In this document: piece by piece, positions 52,831 through 63,524 of the stretch
How positions within the stretch are numbered: the stretch's first letter is position 1
How the letters are laid out: every line of letters begins with the position of its first letter
NCBI RefSeq assembly: GCF_950295315.1
Contig: NC_080185.1
Span: 41,132,602-41,196,601 of the forward strand
Direction: 5' to 3'
DNA length: 64,000 bases
From: Erinaceus europaeus
Taxonomy: Eukaryota; Chordata; Mammalia; Eulipotyphla; Erinaceidae
Translations under genes and position numbers: made by a program
Notes under the pieces: generated by a model
Database searches by the model: none
What the model saw: the letters and a program-made list of their open reading frames with translations, nothing else
Told to the model about the DNA's origin: nothing

Positions 52831-52861
52831 CAAAACAAAACAAAACAAAACAAACAAAAAT

Positions 52862-52985
52862 CACATAACTCTTGGGGATGTTGCACAGCAGGTAAAGTGC
52901 CAGATTTGCGTGAGATTCTGAGTTTATCCCTGGCATCACATATGCCAGTGATGTGTTTTTTTTCTCTCTCTCATGTTAATAAACA
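52862..52985 (+). repeat. SINE-D variant
   Basis: TAACTCTTGGGGATGTTGCA, GTTTATCCCTGGCATCACAT, then a TC-rich end. Confidence 0.6.
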
Positions 52986-53154
52986 TTTAAAAAATTAATA
53001 TAAAACACAACATAATTAAAAAAGCAAAAGCATGGATTTGGCAATGATTCTTCCCTGTGACATGAAAAATGTAGACCACTAGATAAAATATATGTAAATT
53101 GCACTAGCTCAAAATTAAAAAAAAAATTCTCTCTCTCTCTTTCTCTTCCATTTT

Positions 53155-53490
53155 TTATCATTGCACTACTCAGCTCTGGCTAATGGTGGTGCTGGGGTCT
53201 GAATCTGGGGAAAAAATTCTACACATGAGAGAACACAGCTGACAGAGTAACCAGGAAGGACCCCTGTGCAAAGGGAGAACACATTTACAAATCTTGTATC
53301 TGGTAGGGGGCTAGTATTCAGAGTATTTAATGAACTCCTACAACTCAGTGACAAAAAAAAAAAAAAAGAACCCATCAACAATCTGATAAAAAAAAAGAGT
53401 TGGGTGGGTTGGTAGCTTACCCACTAGAGTGCATACATCACCGTGGCTAGGACTCAGGTTCAAGTCCTTAGTCCTCACCCACAGAGGGAA
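53155..53490. repeat. SINE scraps
   Basis: A SINE-C piece in antisense (CACTACTCAGCTCTGGC, about 53163-53210) and a weak SINE-B head in sense (TTGGTAGCTTACCCACTAGA, about 53400-53490), separated by old L1-like sequence. Confidence 0.45.
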
Positions 53491-53716
53491 AACACAAGGA
53501 ATCAAAATAATGGACCACTTCCCCAGCATTTTTTCTTGTCCAAGCTTGCCAAGATTAGCAGCTGTCTTACTTGACTCAGCACACTGATGGGATTGGTTGG
53601 TACCAGGGATTGTTAGCCACTGCAGCTAGAGCTGTTGTTCTTCAGGCAGACACGAGGGGGAGCAAGAGATCAGAAAAGATCTGAGAGGTCCTAGAACATT
53701 CAAGTTCCCCGGCACC

Positions 53717-53718
<2 letters not shown>

Positions 53719-53797
<79 letters not shown>
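53719..53797 (+). repeat. (CA)n microsatellite
   Basis: Thirty-nine CA units without interruption, the longest perfect microsatellite in the window. Confidence 0.98.
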
Positions 53798-53799
<2 letters not shown>

Positions 53800-54599
53800 A
53801 ACGGTCTCCCCCTGCCAGAAGTCAGGGAAGATTGGGACAGGTGTTTGTTTTCAAATTCCAACAAAAATTACCATGCATACAAGAAACAGTGGAACATGTT
53901 CCAATCAAAGGAATAAAATAAAACCCTAGATATTGAGCCTAAAGAAACAGATTGAACTCAAACTTAAATAATAGTCATAAAAATGTCCCCTATAACTGAA
54001 AATGTATACATTCAAAAAAGTCATCAAATCAGTAATCTGATTTTTCATCCCAGAAATCAGAAAATGAAGAAAAAACTGAATTCAAAGCTAGTAGAAGTAA
54101 GGAAATAACCAAGAAGGAAGCAGAGATAAATGAAACAGAGTAAAAAATATCAGTTGAAAAAAAAATCAGTGAAATTACACATTAAAAAAAAATATCAGCA
54201 AAGTTGACAAACTCTTAGTTGTATTAACAAAAAACAAACAAAACAAAACAAACAAACAACTCCCCCTACTAAAATCAGAATTGAAAGACAGCCTATTCCA
54301 ACTGATGCCAGGTAAATAGAGTTATGAGAGGGTATTATGAACATTGGTGTATCAAAAATATATAACCTAGTAGAAATGAATATAGTCATAGGAACACACA
54401 ACCTACTGAATCATGAAGAGTTGGAAAATATGAACAGATAAGTACGAAGTAAGTAGATTAAATCAATTGTCAAAAACCTCCAATTAAAGTCCAGAACCAG
54501 ATGGTTTCTCTGGAGACTGCAACCAAATACTCAAAGAGAAATTAACACCAATCTTCCTGATATTTTTTTGAAAAATTAATAGATTATTTTATTTTATTT

Positions 54600-55105
54600 T
54601 ATTTTTTATTGCCACCAGGATTATCACTGGGGCTTGGTGCTAGCACTATGTATCTACCTCTTCCAGTGGCCATTTTTTCCTCCTCCCCCTTTTTATTTAA
54701 CAGAACAGAAATTGGGGACCGGCTGTTGGTACACCTGGTTGAGCACATGTCACAGTGCACAAGGACCCAGGTTTGAGGCCCCCGGTTCCCACCTGCAGGG
54801 CAAGAGCTTCACGAGTGCTGAAGCAGAGCAGCAGGTGTCTCTCTGTCTCTCTCCTCTATCTTTCCCATCTCTCTCTATTTCTGGCTGTCTCTACCCAAAA
54901 AATAAATAAAGATAATACAAAAAAACACAAAACACCAAAACCCAGAAATTGAGAGGGGAGGGAGAGAAAGAGAGGGAGAGAGAAAGACACTTGCAGACCT
55001 GCTTCACCACTAATGAAGCACCCCCTATCCCCTGCAGGTGGGGAGTAGGGGTCAAACCCCGGTCCTTGTGCTGGTCTTTGCACATAGTACTATGTGTGTA
55101 AACCT
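54600..55105. repeat. SINE cluster: antisense A end, sense B, antisense tail
   Basis: ATTGCCACCAGGATTATCAC (antisense SINE-A end) opens it. A sense SINE-B occupies 54712-54925 (GGGGACCGGCTGTTGGTACA to AATAAATAAAGATAATAC). An antisense body and head follow (AGAAATTGAGAGGGGAGGG to CATAGTACTATGTGTG). The B copy looks inserted into the other SINE. Confidence 0.7.
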
Positions 55106-55969
55106 AAATGAAGAGGTATCAGACACACCAAAAACTAGAAAACTTTGCCAAAAGAAATTAAAGAGACTCAAATAAATGGAAAGACATTGCATGTTAATAG
55201 CTTGGAAAACCTAATATTGTTAAGATATTCATATTCTCCAAAGCAATTTATAAAGTTAATTCAATCCTGATCAAAATCTCAGTGGTATTTTTGTATAAGT
55301 AGAACAATTCTCTGAGGTCCCAGGTTCAATCCCCAGCACCATTGTAAGCCAGAACTGTGCAGTGCTCTGGTCTTTATCTCTGTATCTTTCTCTCATTAAA
55401 GCAAAAATAAATAAAATATTAAAAAAGACAAATTAATCTGAACTTTTCAGGGATTTTTAATAGCTAAACAACTTTGAAAAAGAAAAAAAAATCTGGAGGA
55501 TTTAAACTTCCCGATCTCAAAGTTGCAGTAATCAAAATAGTCTGGTGCTGGCAGGAAGACAGACAGAAAGACTGATCGAAAATCCAGAAATGTGCACGTG
55601 CATATAGTGTCAAGTGACCCTTAGTGAGGGTGCCACAACTACTCAGTGGGAAAAGGACTGTCAATTTATTTCCAGCCATAGCACAAGAATCAAGTTGGAA
55701 CTGTATCTTAAGACAATACACAAAAATTTACTTGAAATATGTTAAGGACCCAAATGTGAGATGTAAAACTACAAAATTTCTAAGAGACCTATGGGGCAAC
55801 AAAGCTTCATGATATTGTATGTATGTACACCCATACATACATATATACATACACACATAAACATGTGTTTTATATATTTATATTTTTTGCATATGTCACC
55901 AAAAGCATTGGCAACAAAAGCAAAAAGAAACAGATGGAACTAGGTCAGACTTATGAAAAAAAAACTTTT

Positions 55970-56175
55970 GTAGGGGCTGGCTGGTGGGTTACTTGGTTGA
56001 GCACACATGTTACAATGCTCAAGGACCCAGCTTCAAGCCCCGAGTCTCCACCTGCAGGGGGGAAAGCTTCACAAGTGGTGAAGCAGGGCTACAGGTGTTT
56101 CTCTATCTTTCTCCCCTTCTCCCCCTCCTCTCAGTTTCTGGCTATCTCTATCAAATCAATCAAGAGAATGAAAAT
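55970..56175 (+). repeat. SINE-B
   Basis: GGGGCTGGCTGGTGGGTTAC to TATCTCTATCAAATCAATC. Confidence 0.85.
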
Positions 56176-57130
56176 TTATTTAAATATTTTGTACATCAAA
56201 AGAAAGAATTAACAGAATGAAAAGGCAACCTACAAAATATTTGCAAAACATATATTTGATAAAGGGTTAATATCCAAAATATAAAGAACTATATAATTCA
56301 ATGACACTAACAAAAATAGCATGATTTTACAATGGACAAAGAACAGACATTTCTCAAAAGATGTACAAGTGGCCACAGGTGTACAGAAAGATGTTTACTG
56401 TTAGGAGTCACCAGAAAATGCAAATCTAAACCACAGTTATCTTCTTACAACCACTGATTTTTACTATCATAACCACTGGTTTTGACTATCATAAAACCCA
56501 GAAAATAATAGGTGATGGTAAGGATGTGGAAGAATTGGGACTCTTATGCACTATTGGTAGAACTTTAAAATGGTGCAGCCTCTACACTAGGTAGTATTAA
56601 GCTAGCTTCTTCAAAAAATTAATACTAGAGCTATTATATGACTCAGCAATTCCACTTTTAAGTATATGACCAAAAGAATTGAAAACAGAGCATCTAAAAG
56701 GTACTTGTACAGCCATGTTCATAGCATTCTTTACAATACCTAAAAGGCTGAGCAACACAAGTGCTCTTTGATGGATGAACAGATAAACAAAAGGTGATTT
56801 ATACATACAGTGAAATGGTATTCTGCATTAGGAAGGAAAGAAATTCTGTCCCAGGCGGCAACATGGATAAACCTTGAAGGCATTATGCTAACTGAAATAA
56901 GCCAGCCACAAAAGACACATACTGTATGATCCAACTTTTATGAGATATGTAAATTCTTAGAAACAGAATTATTTTTATCAGGCTCTAGGGAAGGGAAGGA
57001 AGAAGAGCTGCTTTTGAATGTGTATTAAATTGCAGATTGCAATGTGAAAACATTCTAGAAATTGACAACAATGTGAATATATAGAACACGATTGAACTCT
57101 CTAGACGCTTAAAATGGTTAAGAAGATAAA

Positions 57131-57275
57131 TCTTATGCTATGTGTATCTTATGCTATGTGTATCTTATGCTATGTGTATCTTATGTTATGTGTATCTTAT
57201 GCTGTGTGTATCTTATGCTATGTGTATCTTATGCTATGTGTATCTTATGCTATGTGTATCTTATGCTATGTGTAT
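57131..57275 (+). repeat. 16-bp minisatellite grown from an L1 3' end
   Basis: Nine copies of CTTATGCTATGTGTAT, seven identical and two with one change (TTATGTTATG, CTGTGTGTAT). It starts where the ancient L1 tail reads GGTTAAGAAGATAAAT and ends in TTTTTTCCACAATAGA, the last bases of that L1 type. The unit is thus an amplified piece of the L1 terminus. Confidence 0.93.
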
Positions 57276-57689
57276 TTTTTCCACAATAGAAAGTATCCAA
57301 ATACTGGGTGGTTTCACTTGTATGTGGAATGTAGAGAACTGATACACATGAACTTACAAAAACAAAAACAAAACAATGCAAAACAAAACAAAAAAATGGA
57401 AGCAAATAAACTGTCTCTAAGGCTGTGTGAACTGTGGGGATTATCCTTGAGAGGGTGGGGACACAGGCCTTTGATGCTGGGTATAGTGTGGAACTATATC
57501 CAGTCATCTTGCAATCTTGTAAGCTACTATTAGAAAAGAGGAAGAAGGAGAAGAAAGAAAATATCCTAAACAAATAATCAGAAGTGTACAGAGATATTTT
57601 TTACAAGAATTTCACTGCTATATATATTTTTTATTGTCAAGGAGAAAATAGGTAGCAGTGCATAATTTGAAATTTAGTTTTTAGAAGTC

Positions 57690-57975
57690 ATGTTTCAGGG
57701 GCCAGAATGTGTCCTGCCTGGTAGAGTGTACACATTATCCTGCACATGTGCTTGAACCCGGGTACTTCAAGCCCTGGAACCCCTCCTAGAGAGGGAAGCT
57801 TCACAAATGGTGAAGCAGTATAGCACCTCTCTCTCTCTCTTTGTCTCTTTCTCTCTGCATCTCTCTCCATCTCTCCTTTCAATTTCTCTCCTTCCTGTCA
57901 AATAAAAAGGAAAAAATAGCCTCTGTGAACAGTGGATATTGTGTGCAGGCACTGAGTCACAGCGATAATTCTGGT
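57690..57975 (+). repeat. SINE-B with a SINE-A-type terminal block
   Basis: Sense copy (GGGGCCAGAATGTGTCCTGC) ending ATAATTCTGGTGGCAAAAA. Its head is diverged. Confidence 0.65.
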
Positions 57976-57979
57976 GGCA

Positions 57980-58652
57980 AAAAAAATTAAAAAGTCACGT
58001 TTTCAAATAGAAAAATGAGTAATTGGTTAAAGCAAACAAAAGGACAATGTGGTATGATAGTTAAAACATGAACAAGAAAAATGTATTGTACTAGTACAAA
58101 GGTGAAAATGGAAGACTATACTGTTGCAATGTTCTCATACTATGTGTGAAGTGTTAAAATATGATTTGAAGGTAGACAGTGATAAGGTAGAAGATATTTA
58201 CTATGAGCCTTTAAGAAATGTCTAGGAAATGTCAAACAAGTAAAACAATATAGCTGTTAGGTCAATAAAAAGGAGTTACTGAAAAGACTCAATTAATTTA
58301 AGTTGAAGGCAGAAAAAAATCAGGGGAATAACGAACAGCAACAAATGCAAGGTTTAAACATAGCTCTATTAATAATCACATATATAAAGAGTCTCAAAAA
58401 TTCAAGTACATGGTAATGATTGCCAGGATAGAAAGTTGCAGGAACCAGCTATGTATAGTCTATAATAAAAGGCAGAGCTAGGTTACAATATAAGAATAGA
58501 AAAAAAAAATCTATCATGTTAACACAAGTCAAAATAAAACTAAAATGTATGCATTGATTTTAAGCAAAGTAGGCAGCAAGGCAAAAGACACTACTAGGGA
58601 GAAAGTAAAGTCATTTTATAATGATAGGAGGATCAATTCATCAGAAAGGCAT
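57980..58652 (+). mobile_element. old LINE remnant, AT-rich
   Basis: ATTAATAATCACATATATAA and CTATAATAAAAGGCAGAG resemble L1/HAL1 coding remnants. The sequence seems to continue beyond the younger insertions at 61195. Confidence 0.45.
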
Positions 58653-58670
58653 AACAGTTATAAATTCTTT

Positions 58671-60854
58671 TTTTTTCTTTTTTATTTAAGAAAGGATTAA
58701 TTAACAAAACCATAGGGTAGGAGGGGTACAACTCCACACAATTCCCACCACCCAATCTCCATATTCCACCCCCTTCCCTGATAGCCTTCCCATTCTCTAT
58801 CCCTCTGGGAGCATGGACCCAGGGTCACTGTGGGTTGCAGAAGGTAGAAGGTCTGGCTTCTGTAATTGCTTCCCCGCTGAACATGGGTGTTGACTGGTCG
58901 GTCCATACTCTCAGTCTGCCTCTCTCATTCCCTAGTAGGGTGGGTCTCTGGGGAAGCAGAGCTCCAGGACACATTGGTGGGGTCTTCAGTCCAGGGAAGC
59001 CTGGCCGGCATCCTGATGACATCTGGAACCTGGTGACTGAAAAGAGAGTTAACATACAAAGCAAAACAAATTGTTGAGCAATCATGGACCCAAAGCTTGG
59101 AATAGTGGAGAGGGAGTGTTAGGGGGGTACTCACTGCAAACTCTAGTGTACTTCTGCTTTCAGGTATATATTTTGCAGTAGTTTATGATATGTGTGAACA
59201 TATGCTCTCTCTCACAGAAACTGGTGTATATCTAGGTTTTGGGACTTTGTTAGAAAGTGAACCACCTGAGATGGAATTAGAGTAAACTATGAAAGGAAAG
59301 GTCTCACCCGAGTAATGAAGCTGAAGGGTTGTCATTCCACACGTGAAGTCTCTGGACACAGTCTGAGGTGAAGCATGTTGAGGTGGCAATCATTGCGTTG
59401 GTTAGGTTGTGATCGGCAGATGCAATATTATTAGATATGGATTGGGAGAGGCATACAGGAAAGTGGGCCCTATCCAAGGGTTCCAGGACTGGGGGCAGTA
59501 GAGGCTCTATAGTGGAGATGTGAGGTTCCTGCTGTCCAATATCTTGTATATAGCTGTGCTATTGGTTGCTTCTGATCTACTTGGTCTAGGCTTTTGAGAG
59601 AGTCCGCATATCAAATACACAGTCTATATATTAAAAAGACTCAGTCTGTGTTTTAAAAAACTTCGAGACATACAATTAATTTTCCTCCTCTCATATTAAT
59701 TAACTAGTGATTTATATGACTACATTTTACTAGAAGTGTACATAAACACCATTCCCACCACCAAAAGACTGTGACCCATCCCTCCCACCCACTCCCACCC
59801 CCCACTGGCCCAGGAAGCTGCATGTCTACCCCTCACCACAGGGTTTTTACTTTGGTGCCCTACTTACAATTTGGTCAGGTCCTGCTTTTAGTTTCCCTTT
59901 CAGATCTTCTTACTCAACTTCTGTTGATGAGTGGGATCGTCCCATACTCATCTTTATCTTTCTGACTTAGCTCACTTAACATAATTCCTTCTATCTCTGT
60001 CCAAGATGGGTCAGAGAAGGTGGGTTCATTGTTCTTAATAGCTGCATAGTATTCCATTGTGTATATATACCACAGCTTTCTCAGCCACTCATCTGTTGTT
60101 GGGCACCTGGGTTGCTTCCAGGTTTTAGCTATTGTGAATTGTGCTGCTATGAACATAGGAGTACACACCTCTTTTTGGTTGGGTGTTATGGAGTCCTTGG
60201 GGTATAACCCCAGGAGAGGAATTACTGGATCATATGGAAGGTCCATGTCTAGCCTTCTGAGAGTTTTCCAGACTGCTCTCCACAGAGGCTGTACCAATTT
60301 ACATTCCCACCAGCAATGTAAAAGGGTTCCTCTGTCCCTACAACCTCTCCAGCATTTGTTGCTGCTGTCCTTTTTGATGTATGCCATTCTTACAGGAGTG
60401 AGATGGTATCTTAGTGTTGTCTTAATTTGCATTTCTCTGACAATCAGTGACCTAGAGCAGTTTTTCATATGTTTGTAAGCCTTTTGGATCTCCTCTGAGG
60501 TGAATGTTTTGTTCATATCCTCTGCCCATTTTTGGATGGGGTCATTTGCTTTTTTGGTGCTAAGTTTGCTGAGATCCTTATATATTTTGGTGATTAATTT
60601 CTTGTCTGATGTATGGCATGTGAAGATCTTCTCCCATTCTGTGAGGGGTCTCTTTGTTTGTTTAATAGTTTCTTTGGATGTGCAGAAGCTTTTCAATTTG
60701 ATGTAGTCCCGTTGGTTTGTTTCTGCTTTAGTCTTCCTTGCAATTGGATTTGATTCATCAAAGATGTCCTTGAGGTGTAGGTGGGAAACTGTTTTACCAA
60801 TGTTTTCCTCTGAGTATTTGATTGTTTCTGGTCTGACATCTAGGTCTTTGATCC
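58671..60854 (-). mobile_element. 5'-truncated young L1
   Basis: The element runs on the - strand from a truncated 5' end at 60854 to a poly(A) end at about 58671. The target duplication AACAGTTATAAATTCTT lies at 58653-58669 and 60855-60871. It consists of the ORF2 C-terminal part and a 3'UTR of about 1.24 kb. Low damage suggests a recent insertion, and it is the reference copy for most L1 pieces in the window. Confidence 0.92.
59914..60854 (-). pseudogene. L1 ORF2 C-terminal fragment
   Basis: The frame is open from the truncation point to the TGA at 59914-59916, about 312 codons. Visible parts: FCTSKETIKQTKRPLTEWEK, then [16 protein letters not shown] (the conserved C-terminal Cys/His segment), [32 protein letters not shown] and [13 protein letters not shown]. 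These match the end of mammalian L1 ORF2, the endonuclease/reverse transcriptase that copies L1 RNA into DNA. The endonuclease and RT catalytic parts lie upstream of the truncation, so this copy cannot move by itself. The first ATG (60696) is internal and has no meaning as a start. Confidence 0.93.
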
Positions 60855-60871
60855 AACAGTTATAAATTCTT

Positions 60872-61175
60872 TTTTTTAAAGATTTTTTAAAATTTTATTT
60901 ATTTAATTTATTTATTCCCTTTTGTTGCCCTTGTTGTTTTTTTATTGTTGTAGTTATTACTGTTGTTGTCGTTGTTGGGTAGGACAGAGAGAAATGGAGA
61001 GAGGAGGGGAAGACAGAGAGGGGGAGAGAAAGATAGACACCTGCAGACCTGCTTCACAACCTGTGAAGCGACTCCCCTGCAGGTGGGGAGCCGGGGTTCG
61101 AACCAGGATCCTTATGCCGGTCCTTGTGCTTTGCGCCACCTGTGCTTAACCCGCTGTGCTACAGCCCGACTCCCC
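60872..61175 (-). repeat. SINE-A at the same target as the L1
   Basis: Antisense copy, TATTCCCTTTTGTTGCCC to ACAGCCCGACTCCCC. Its right flank AGTTATAAATTCTT (61176-61189) repeats the site already duplicated by the L1, so the three copies of the site bracket two insertions. Confidence 0.93.
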
Positions 61176-61442
61176 AGTTATAAATTCTTATGTTACAAAC
61201 ATAAGCGACTCAAAATGCATGAAACACCCTTACATATTAGGGAAATGCATATCAAAACCATGATAAGATATCAAGATATCACCTCACACCTGTGATCATG
61301 GCCTATATTACAAAAGACAAGAAGCAACAAGTATGGGCAAGAGTGTGGAGAAAAGAAGTCTTCTTACGCACTTGATGGAAGATATAAATTGGTGTGACCT
61401 CTATGGAAAACAGAGGAGTTTCCTCAAAAAATTAAAAGTGGA

Positions 61443-61672
61443 ATAAGATCAGAAGAGAAAACACAAGTAGAACCTGAACTGGAGTTGGTGTATTGCACCA
61501 AAGTAAAAGACTCTGGGGTGGGTGGTAGTGGGGTGAATACAGGTCCAAAAAGATGACAGAGTACCTAGTGGGAATTGTATTGTTAGATGGAAAACTGGGA
61601 AATGTTAGGCATGTACAAACTATTGCATTTACTGTCAAATGTAAAACATTAATTTCCCAACAAAGAAATAAA
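61443..61672 (+). mobile_element. L1 3'UTR-only element (about 230 bp)
   Basis: Inserted in the older L1 with flanks AAATTAAAAGTGGAA (left) and AAATTAAACGTGGAA (right) as target duplication. It starts TAAGATCAGAAGAG, equivalent to the few bases after the ORF2 stop of the young L1, and ends TTAATTTCCCAACAAAGAAA. Confidence 0.82.
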
Positions 61673-61861
61673 AAAAAATTAAACGTGGAACTACCACATG
61701 ACCCAGCAATTATACTCCTAAGTATCTATCGGAAGAGTATGAAGGCACTGATTCAAAAAGACAAATATACTATGTTCACTGAAACTAAATTCAGAATAGC
61801 CAAGACATGGAAACAATCTAAATGCCCAGTGTTGGATGACTTGATAAAGAAGATATGGTAG

Positions 61862-62070
61862 GGGCCAGGTGGTGGCGCACCTGGTTAAGCGCACACACTA
61901 CAGTGAGCAAGGAACCAGGTTCAAGCCCCTGGTCCCCACCTGCAGGGGGAAAGCTTCACGAGTGGTGAAGCAGGGCTGCAGGTGTCTCTCTGTTTCTCTC
62001 CATCTCCATCGCCCCTTCCCTTCAATTTCTCTCTGTTTCTATCTAATAAAAAATAAATAAAGTTTTTTAA
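61862..62070 (+). repeat. SINE-B
   Basis: GGGGCCAGGTGGTGGCGCAC to CTATCTAATAAAAAATAAA. Close to consensus. Confidence 0.92.
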
Positions 62071-62139
62071 AAGAATATATGATACATAAATGGAATACTC
62101 GGCTGCAAAAGAGATGGAACCTTGCCATCTAGGTTTTTA

Positions 62140-62258
62140 TTTTTTCCTAGAGCACTGCTCAGCTCGGGCTTATGGTGGTGCGGGGGATTGAACCTGGGAC
62201 TTTGGAGCCTCAGGCTTGAGATCTCTTTGCATAACCGTTATGCTATCTACTCCCACCC
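62140..62258 (-). repeat. SINE-C
   Basis: Antisense copy, CTAGAGCACTGCTCAGCTCG to ACCGTTATGCTATCTACTCC. Confidence 0.9.
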
Positions 62259-62515
62259 AACATGATAGAACTTGAGGTGATTGTGTTTACAGTCATTCAG
62301 ATAGAGAAAGACAATTACAGGATGATTTCACTCACATGTGGATTATAAAGAAACAAAGCAAATGGTCAGATCAGAACAAAATAATCAGGCCGTTGGTGGG
62401 AGGAAATAGATAGAAGGGAGTTGATGGAGGGTTATTAGAAATTAGACAGTCAATAGACAGTGACTCTCTCTCTGCCTAGGTGAGCCCGAGTCATCATGTG
62501 AGTAAGAGGAATCTC

Positions 62516-62559
62516 AATCTCTCTCTCTGGAATCTCTCTCTCTCTCTCTCTCTCTCTCA
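62516..62559 (+). repeat. (TC)n with one interruption
   Basis: TCTCTCTCTC runs on both sides of a single TGGAATC. Confidence 0.9.
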
Positions 62560-62659
62560 AATGTTCTCAGTTTTCCTGAGTAAAATTTAAAATTCCTGAA
62601 AGAAAAAAAGAAATTTGACAGTGGGGTATATTATGCACTTGAATAGGTGTGACGTTTTA

Positions 62660-62878
62660 TTCCTAAAACTTTATTTTATTTATTATTGCATAGAGACAGC
62701 CAGAAATTGAGAGAGGAGGGAAATAGAGATAGAGATGGAAAGAGACAGAGAGACACCTGCAGCCCTGCTTCATCACTTGTGAAGCTTTCCCCTTGCAGTT
62801 GGGGACCAGGGGCTTGAACATGGGTCCTTGTGAACTGTAATGTGAGCACTTAACCAGGTGAGCCACTGCCTGGCCCCG
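62660..62878 (-). repeat. SINE-B
   Basis: Antisense copy, ACTTTATTTTATTTATTATT to GAGCCACTGCCTGGCCCC. The words around it (GTATTCCTAGAAC and TTATTCCTAAAAC) may be its target duplication. Confidence 0.88.
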
Positions 62879-62889
62879 TATTCCTAGAA

Positions 62890-63004
62890 CTTAAACGTTG
62901 CAAACCAATGTTATATCAAAAAAAAAAAAAATGAAGCAAAAGGTGATAGAACTGAAAAGGTAGATATACCAGTCAAGTCATAGTCAGATATTTCTTTTTT
63001 TTTT
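62890..63004. other. short AT-rich spacer
   Basis: Contains two A or T homopolymer runs only. Confidence 0.4.
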
Positions 63005-63280
63005 AAAAAAAAAATTATTTATTATTATTATTCCCTTTTGTTGTCCTTGTTGTTTTATTGTAGTTATTATTTATGTCGTTGTTGTTGGATAGGACAGAGA
63101 GAAATGGAGAGAAGAGGGGAAGACAGAGGGGGAGAGAAAGACACCTGCAAACTTACTTCACCACCTGTGAAGCGACTCCCCTGCAGGTAGGGAGCCCAGG
63201 GCTCTAACCGGGATCCTTAGGCTGGTCCTTGCGCTTTGCGCCACCTGCGCTTAACCCGCTGTGCTACTACCCGACTCCCT
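63005..63280 (-). repeat. SINE-A
   Basis: Antisense copy, TATTCCCTTTTGTTGTCC to GCTACTACCCGACTCCC. Flanked by ATAGTCAGATATTTC and ATAGTCAAATATTTC, a target duplication. Confidence 0.92.
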
Positions 63281-63384
63281 ATAGTCAAATATTTCAATAC
63301 CATTCTCTTCATACATTGACAGTTGTTAAACAGAAAATCAGTAGGTATATAGAATACTAGAAAAGTTATCAACTATTTATTTAT

Positions 63385-63505
63385 CTAGTTTACTAGAGCA
63401 CCGCTCAGCTCTGGTTTGTGGCAGTGCAGGGGACTGAACCTGAAACTTTGAAGGCTCTGGCTTGAGAGTCTCTTTGCATAACCTTTGTGCTATCTACCCC
63501 TGCCT
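63385..63505 (-). repeat. SINE-C
   Basis: Antisense copy flanked by GAAAAGTTATCAACT on both sides (63360-63374 and about 63507-63521). Confidence 0.92.
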
Positions 63506-63524
63506 GAAAAGTTATCAACTTTCT

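Larger units (their letters stand above)
53830..57290 (+). mobile_element. old L1, ORF2 and 3' end, with SINE insertions
   Basis: Degenerate L1 in sense. RT-like text lies around 54060-54560 (CCAGAACCAGATGGTTTCTC) and later ORF2 at 55100-55800 (ATATTCTCCAAAGCAATTTA, AATAGTCTGGTGCTGGCA). Near the 3' end, CAACATGGATAAACCTTGAA, CTAACTGAAATAAGCCAG and AAAATGGTTAAGAAGATAAA are characteristic of ancient eutherian L1 3' ends. Interrupting it: SINE pieces at 54600-55105, a SINE-C/D piece at about 55300-55415 and a SINE-B at 55970-56175. Confidence 0.75.
61195..62600 (+). mobile_element. old L1, ORF2 end and 3'UTR, interrupted
   Basis: Sense remnant: GGGAAATGCATATCAAAACC, AAGAGTGTGGAGAAAAGAAG, then ACATGACCCAGCAATTATAC, CAAGACATGGAAACAATCTA and CAGGATGATTTCACTCACAT. 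These are text-book L1 ORF2/3' blocks. It is cut by the element at 61443-61672, a SINE-B (61862-62070) and a SINE-C (62140-62258). Confidence 0.8.

Noticed and set aside
57131..57275. CRISPR-like array
   Set aside because: The repeats are contiguous with no spacers, in vertebrate DNA, and come from an L1 3' end.
57114..57533. 139-codon frame with a repeated LMLCVSYAMC peptide, as a cysteine-rich protein
   Set aside because: It is the translation of the 16-bp minisatellite and its L1 flank, without other coding signals.
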